Of a stretch of 64,000 bases of DNA, positions 60,559 to 64,000 are shown piece after piece. The notes under the pieces were generated by a model. The model was not told the origin of the DNA. It did no database searches and worked only from the letters and a program-made list of their open reading frames with translations. The position numbers were made by a program, and so were the translations under genes. This stretch comes from Sphaerotilus natans (GTDB lineage Bacteria > Pseudomonadota > Gammaproteobacteria > Burkholderiales > Burkholderiaceae_C), in NCBI RefSeq assembly GCF_900156335.1, contig NZ_FTMZ01000006.1, positions 62,001-126,000 on the forward strand, given 5' to 3'. Numbering within the stretch: position 1 is the stretch's first letter; every line of letters begins with the position of its first letter.

Positions 60559-61899
60559 TCAGCCGCCGGGCGGCGGCGTGGCCGGGTCGAACAGCGCTGC
60601 GATCGCGCTCGGGTTCGACGGGAAATAGAGGTGCAGAAAAGAGGCGTGCAGCCGGCCCAGGCGCCAGACGGCCTCCGGCCGGCCGTGGTCGCGCTCGGCG
60701 CGGGTCTGGCCGACGGGGGCCAGCGGGCTCTCGAACTGGCCGTGGTGGAAGGTGTGGCCGCGCACCGTGCCCTCGGGCAGGTCGGCCGCGTGCATGCCGA
60801 GGTTGACCAGGCGCGGCTGCATCCAGCCCTCGCCCGGCAGCAGGCCCCACATCGCGGCGCGTCGGCCCGCCAGATCGCTCAGGCCGTCGCCCAGCGCGAG
60901 CAGGCCGCCGCACTCGGCGACGATCGGCCGGCCGCTGGCGTGGAAGGCACGGATCGTGTCGCGGGTGCGGGTCGCCGCCTCCAGCCGATCCAGATGCAGT
61001 TCCGGATAGCCGCCGGGCAGATAGAGCGCATCGGCCTGGGCCGGCACCGGCTCGTCGGCCAGCGGCGAGAAGAAGGCGATGCGCGCACCGAGCTGCTCCA
61101 GCACGTCGACATTGGCCGGATAGAGAAAGGCGAAGGCGTCGTCGCGGGCGATCGCCACGGTGCGCCCGGCCAGCCGGCGCGGCGGGGCCTCGGCCTCGAC
61201 CGGCGCGATGAAGCGCACCGGTGCGGGCCGCGGCGGCGCAGCCCGTGCGACCACGTCGGCCGCCGCTTCCAGCCGGCGCTCCAGGTCCGGCAGCTCGGTG
61301 GCCTGCACCAGGCCCAGGTGGCGCGAGGGCCACTCCAGCGCCTCGCAGCGCGGCAGCGCGCCGAACGCGACGATGCCCGGTGGCAGACTCTCGATGACCA
61401 TGCGCGCATGGCCTTCGCTGCCGACGCGGTTGGCGATCACGCCGGCGACATCCAGCCCCGGCCGATACAGCTTCAGCCCCAGCGCGATGGCCCCGAAGGT
61501 CTGCGCCATCGCGCTGGCGTCGATCACCGCCAGCACCGGCAGCCCGAGCCGCTCGGCCAGCGCGGCGCTCGAAGTGCTGCCGTCGTGCAGTCCCATCACG
61601 CCCTCGACCAGGATCAGGTCGACTTCGCCGGCGGCCTGCCAGAGCAGTTCGCGGCAATGGTCCTCGCCGCCCATCCACAAATCGAGCTGCCGGCACGGCG
61701 CGCCGCTGGCGTGCGCGTGCACCATCGGATCGATGAAGTCGGGGCCGGTCTTGAACACCCGCACCCGCAGGCCCTGGCGGCGCCAGTGGCGGGCCAGGGC
61801 GGCCGTCACCGTGGTCTTGCCCTGGCCGGAGGCCGGCGCGCTGACCAGCAGCGCGGGGCAATGGCGGTCGGGCCGCCCGGAAGAAGTCTTGGTCGTCAT
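60559..61899 (-). CDS. cobB: Cobyrinate a,c-diamide synthase
   Basis: The protein has 446 residues. The ATP-dependent synthetase half has the P-loop LLVSAPASGQGKTTVTAALA and VEGVMGLHDGSTSSAALAER. The class I glutamine amidotransferase half has the nucleophile in PIVAECGGLLALGDGLSDLA and the His in HASFLHLYFPSNPSA. It amidates the a and c side chains. It is the first gene after the cobalamin riboswitch, with a 135-base gap before the permease gene. The equivalent name is cbiA. Confidence 0.95.
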   Translation of the reverse strand: MTTKTSSGRPDRHCPALLVSAPASGQGKTTVTAALARHWRRQGLRVRVFKTGPDFIDPMVHAHASGAPCRQLDLWMGGEDHCRELLWQAAGEVDLILVEGVMGLHDGSTSSAALAERLGLPVLAVIDASAMAQTFGAIALGLKLYRPGLDVAGVIANRVGSEGHARMVIESLPPGIVAFGALPRCEALEWPSRHLGLVQATELPDLERRLEAAADVVARAAPPRPAPVRFIAPVEAEAPPRRLAGRTVAIARDDAFAFLYPANVDVLEQLGARIAFFSPLADEPVPAQADALYLPGGYPELHLDRLEAATRTRDTIRAFHASGRPIVAECGGLLALGDGLSDLAGRRAAMWGLLPGEGWMQPRLVNLGMHAADLPEGTVRGHTFHHGQFESPLAPVGQTRAERDHGRPEAVWRLGRLHASFLHLYFPSNPSAIAALFDPATPPPGG

Positions 61900-62054
61900 G
61901 CCTGTCGGCCGCACGCCCCGTGCGGCTGTCGCGAGAGAATCGCTGGCGGCATCGGGCGGGGGTCGGACGGGACAGGACCGGGGCCGGTCCTGCACGGGCT
62001 CCGGTGGAGTCCCGTGTCGTCCGGCCGCCGCCCTCCGCGGTGCCAGTGCGCATG

Positions 62055-62215
62055 CTTCAGGCCGGTATCCGGGCTCGCGAGTGCAGGGGTCGCCCTGCCG
62101 ATCGGGTCGCCTTCCCGGAAGCCATGGCTCCAGTGGCATCGTGACCTGATCTTCTCTCGCTGACCGTTGCGGGGGCAGCGCCGGCTTTTCACCGGCTTCC
62201 CGTTTAAATCCGGTC
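62055..62215 (-). ncRNA. Cobalamin riboswitch
   Basis: On the minus strand the aptamer blocks appear in order: GGGAAGCCGGTGAAAAGCCG with the CGCTGCCCCCGCAACGGT core (62201-62163), then GCCACTGG, then the B12-box-like GAGCCCGGATACCGGCC (62076-62060). It heads the operon starting with cobB and should shut it off when adenosylcobalamin is plentiful. About 155 bases separate it from cobB and probably contain the expression platform; no certain terminator was resolved. Confidence 0.93.
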
Positions 62216-62223
62216 GTTCGTCA

Positions 62224-62310
62224 CGAACCGGATCACCTGCAGCAGCGTGCAGTCTATCAGCTTCGGCGGCACGGGCGCCAGTCCTCGTGCGTACCGGATC
62301 GCCTGCTGCA
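62224..62310. repeat. Pair of 21-base direct repeats upstream of the cobalamin riboswitch
   Basis: Imperfect copies at 62224-62244 and 62290-62310 share ACCGGATC-n-CCTGC-n-GCA (18 of 21 bases), 66 bases apart. They lie in the divergent gap between the cob operon and the chemoreceptor, just outside the aptamer. They could be promoter elements or binding sites; nothing else coding is seen between 62216 and 62453. Confidence 0.45.
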
Positions 62311-62453
62311 AAAGAACGGAAAACCCACGCAAATCCCGCCATGGCTGCGGGAATGCGCATGATCGAATCACTGCGCCCTGACCCCGACCTGCCGCCGTCG
62401 ATGACCGGACGGGAGTCGCTGTCCTTTCTGTCCAGAACATTCGGAGCCCGTCC

Positions 62454-64000
62454 ATGGCGCTGGTGACCAAGCATCGAGAGACTGTTCATGAACCCGTGGC
62501 CGCACCGGTCGTCGCACGCGGCGTGACCCGCACGATGGCCCGCGATGCCGAGGCCGGCCGCAAGCGCGCGCGAACGCTGGCCAAGCAGCAGCAGGTCGCC
62601 GAGCGGGTGGCCAGCGCATCGAGCCAGCTCTCTGCCGGCATCAATGAGGCGGCTTCCGCCTCCGAGGAACTCAAGCGTGCGGCCGACCAGATCGCCAGCG
62701 GCGCCGAGGAAGCCTCGGGTGCGGCACAGGAATCGCTCGCCGCGATCACCCAGGTCAGTGCCTCGATCGCCCGCCAGCTGTCGGCGGTCAACAATTCGCG
62801 CGCCAAGGCCGACAGCATGCAGGCCACCACCAGCCGCATCGATGCCGAGGTGCGTGCCACGGTGGCGAATGTCACGCTGGCGGCGCGCCGCCAGGCCGAG
62901 TCGGTGCAGCGCGTGGCCGAGCTCGAGCGCCAGGCGGCCAACATCGGCGACATCGTCAAGGCGGTGGCGCGCATTGCCGACCAGACCAACCTGCTGGCCC
63001 TGAATGCCGCCATCGAGGCCGCGCGTGCCGGCCAGCACGGCAAGGGCTTCGCGGTGGTCGCCGATGAAGTGCGCACGCTGGCCGAGACCAGCGAGAAGAG
63101 CGCCAAGCAGATCCAGGATCTGGTCGGCCAGATCCAGGGCGAGGTCAAGGCCATCGCTGCCGGCATCAACCAGTCGTCCGAGACAATCGCCGGCGAGGTC
63201 GAGAAGAGCGAGCAGATCCTGCGCCAGCTCGACCGGGTGCGTCATGACGCGGCTGACATCGTGGCCGGGGCCGGAGAGATCTCCGCCGCAGCCCAGCAGG
63301 CCAGCGTGGCCTCGCAGCAGGCGCTCAAGGGCGCCGAGCAGATCGCCGCGGCCGCCGCGCAGCAGTCTTCCGCCTGCGAGGAGGCCGCCAAGACGGTCGA
63401 CGAGCAGAGCGCGGCGCTGTCCGAGTGCGAGCAGACCTCGCAGAACCTGTCGGAGATCGCCGACGAGCTGAAGAACTCCTCGGACATCGGCAAGAGCGCC
63501 GAGGAAGTCGCCAGCGCCGCCGAGCAGCTCGCCGGTGCGGTGCAGGAAATCAACCGCTCGGCCGCGCAGATCATGGTGGCGCTCGACGAGATCCGCAAGG
63601 GCGCGCAGACCCAGGCCTCGGCCACCGCCGAGTCCGCCGCGGCGATCACGCAGATCGAGCGCGGCGCGCAGATCGCCTCCGAGCGGGCGCAGAACGCCCG
63701 TGAGCGCTCCAGCACGATCCGCGCCCTGATGATCGACAACAAGCAGATGATCGAGGGGCTGGTGAGCAGCATCTCGGACAGCGTGGCCGCCACCCGCACC
63801 AGCCTGCAGCAGATCAAGGAGCTGGAGCTGGTCAGCCGCAAGATCGACAAGATCGTCGATGCCATCACCCAGGTCTCGATCCAGACCAACATGCTGGCGG
63901 TCAATGGCTCGATCGAGGCGGCGCGCGCCGGCGAGTATGGCAAGGGTTTCGTGGTGGTGGCCACCGACATCCGCAATCTCGCGCACGACTCGGCCGAGAA
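62454..64000 (+). CDS. Soluble methyl-accepting chemotaxis-type protein with two signalling tips, 3'-truncated
   Basis: The frame is open from ATG 62454 (GGAG upstream) to the window end, 515 residues so far. There is no transmembrane segment or ligand-binding domain; the first 50 residues are charged. A full receptor signalling hairpin follows, with tip [20 protein letters not shown] (about residues 174-193) and [17 protein letters not shown] second, diverged hairpin repeats the pattern at about 475-510 ([20 protein letters not shown], then [15 protein letters not shown]). The rest lies beyond the window. Confidence 0.9.
   Translation, partial: MALVTKHRETVHEPVAAPVVARGVTRTMARDAEAGRKRARTLAKQQQVAERVASASSQLSAGINEAASASEELKRAADQIASGAEEASGAAQESLAAITQVSASIARQLSAVNNSRAKADSMQATTSRIDAEVRATVANVTLAARRQAESVQRVAELERQAANIGDIVKAVARIADQTNLLALNAAIEAARAGQHGKGFAVVADEVRTLAETSEKSAKQIQDLVGQIQGEVKAIAAGINQSSETIAGEVEKSEQILRQLDRVRHDAADIVAGAGEISAAAQQASVASQQALKGAEQIAAAAAQQSSACEEAAKTVDEQSAALSECEQTSQNLSEIADELKNSSDIGKSAEEVASAAEQLAGAVQEINRSAAQIMVALDEIRKGAQTQASATAESAAAITQIERGAQIASERAQNARERSSTIRALMIDNKQMIEGLVSSISDSVAATRTSLQQIKELELVSRKIDKIVDAITQVSIQTNMLAVNGSIEAARAGEYGKGFVVVATDIRNLAHDSAE

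Noticed and set aside
58121-62053. A 1310-codon minus-strand frame read as one giant protein
   Set aside because: Only the last 292 codons (CbiX) are coding. The rest is out of frame with cobM, the CbiM-like gene and cobB, all of which have clear motifs.
1-64000. CRISPR arrays, prophage, transposases, tRNA or rRNA genes
   Set aside because: No regularly spaced repeat-spacer pattern, phage or transposase motif, or tRNA/rRNA-like stretch was recognised on reading both strands; a covariance-model search was not possible here.

Overview
The window is high-GC DNA (roughly 70 % by eye) with dense, short-spaced operons. Its protein families are typical of Betaproteobacteria, order Burkholderiales: Bug/TctC solute receptors, DUF2783 next to a flavin monooxygenase, guanidine-carboxylase operons, and an early-cobalt cob operon. 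I would place it in the Sphaerotilus/Leptothrix/Rubrivivax/Ideonella neighbourhood, but that is inference. No rRNA, tRNA, CRISPR array, IS element or prophage was seen. An iteron origin with a Rep_3-type initiator and two ParA/ParB pairs suggest a chromid, megaplasmid or cointegrate rather than the main chromosome.\n\nLayout. 0-9.2 kb: the end of a LuxR regulator, an aldehyde dehydrogenase, and an IclR gene divergent from a catabolic operon (MBL-fold protein, FAD monooxygenase, DUF2783, Bug receptor, VOC protein, fumarylacetoacetase-like hydrolase). 9.2-16.2 kb: a LysR gene divergent from an HMG-CoA-lyase-like enzyme, a CoA-transferase, a Bug receptor, 4-hydroxyphenylpyruvate dioxygenase and a gamma-carbonic anhydrase, then a PanE-like reductase. 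16.2-20.7 kb: replication and partition module (parB, parA, iterons, rep). 20.7-27.7 kb: a PQQ alcohol dehydrogenase island with a pentapeptide-repeat protein, cytochrome c, one histidine kinase between two response regulators, and a beta-propeller protein. 27.7-37.7 kb: a guanidine uptake and degradation operon behind a guanidine-I (ykkC) riboswitch. 37.9-40.0 kb: a second ParB/ParA pair. 40-51.6 kb: nitroreductase, a LysR-controlled molybdenum hydroxylase operon with XdhC and MocA-like maturation factors, a LigJ-like hydratase with a leaderless binding protein, an M16 peptidase, a GIY-YIG-like/EEP nuclease pair and a YkgJ-type cysteine-cluster protein. 51.6-62.2 kb: one long cobalamin operon behind a cobalamin riboswitch. 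62.4 kb to the end: a soluble chemoreceptor with two signalling tips, cut by the window end.\n\nHow it fits together. Most of the window is uptake and catabolism of aromatic, N-heterocyclic, alcohol and guanidine compounds, each module with its own local regulator and several with readable operators. The clearest unexplained structure is a 16-base perfect palindrome, GTTTGAACGTTCAAAC, present four times. Each copy sits at the 3' end of a gene and supplies its stop codon in the same phase (GTT-TGA). One copy closes two convergent genes at once and another closes the second parB. It could be a 3'-end RNA element or a parS-like centromere for the second ParB.
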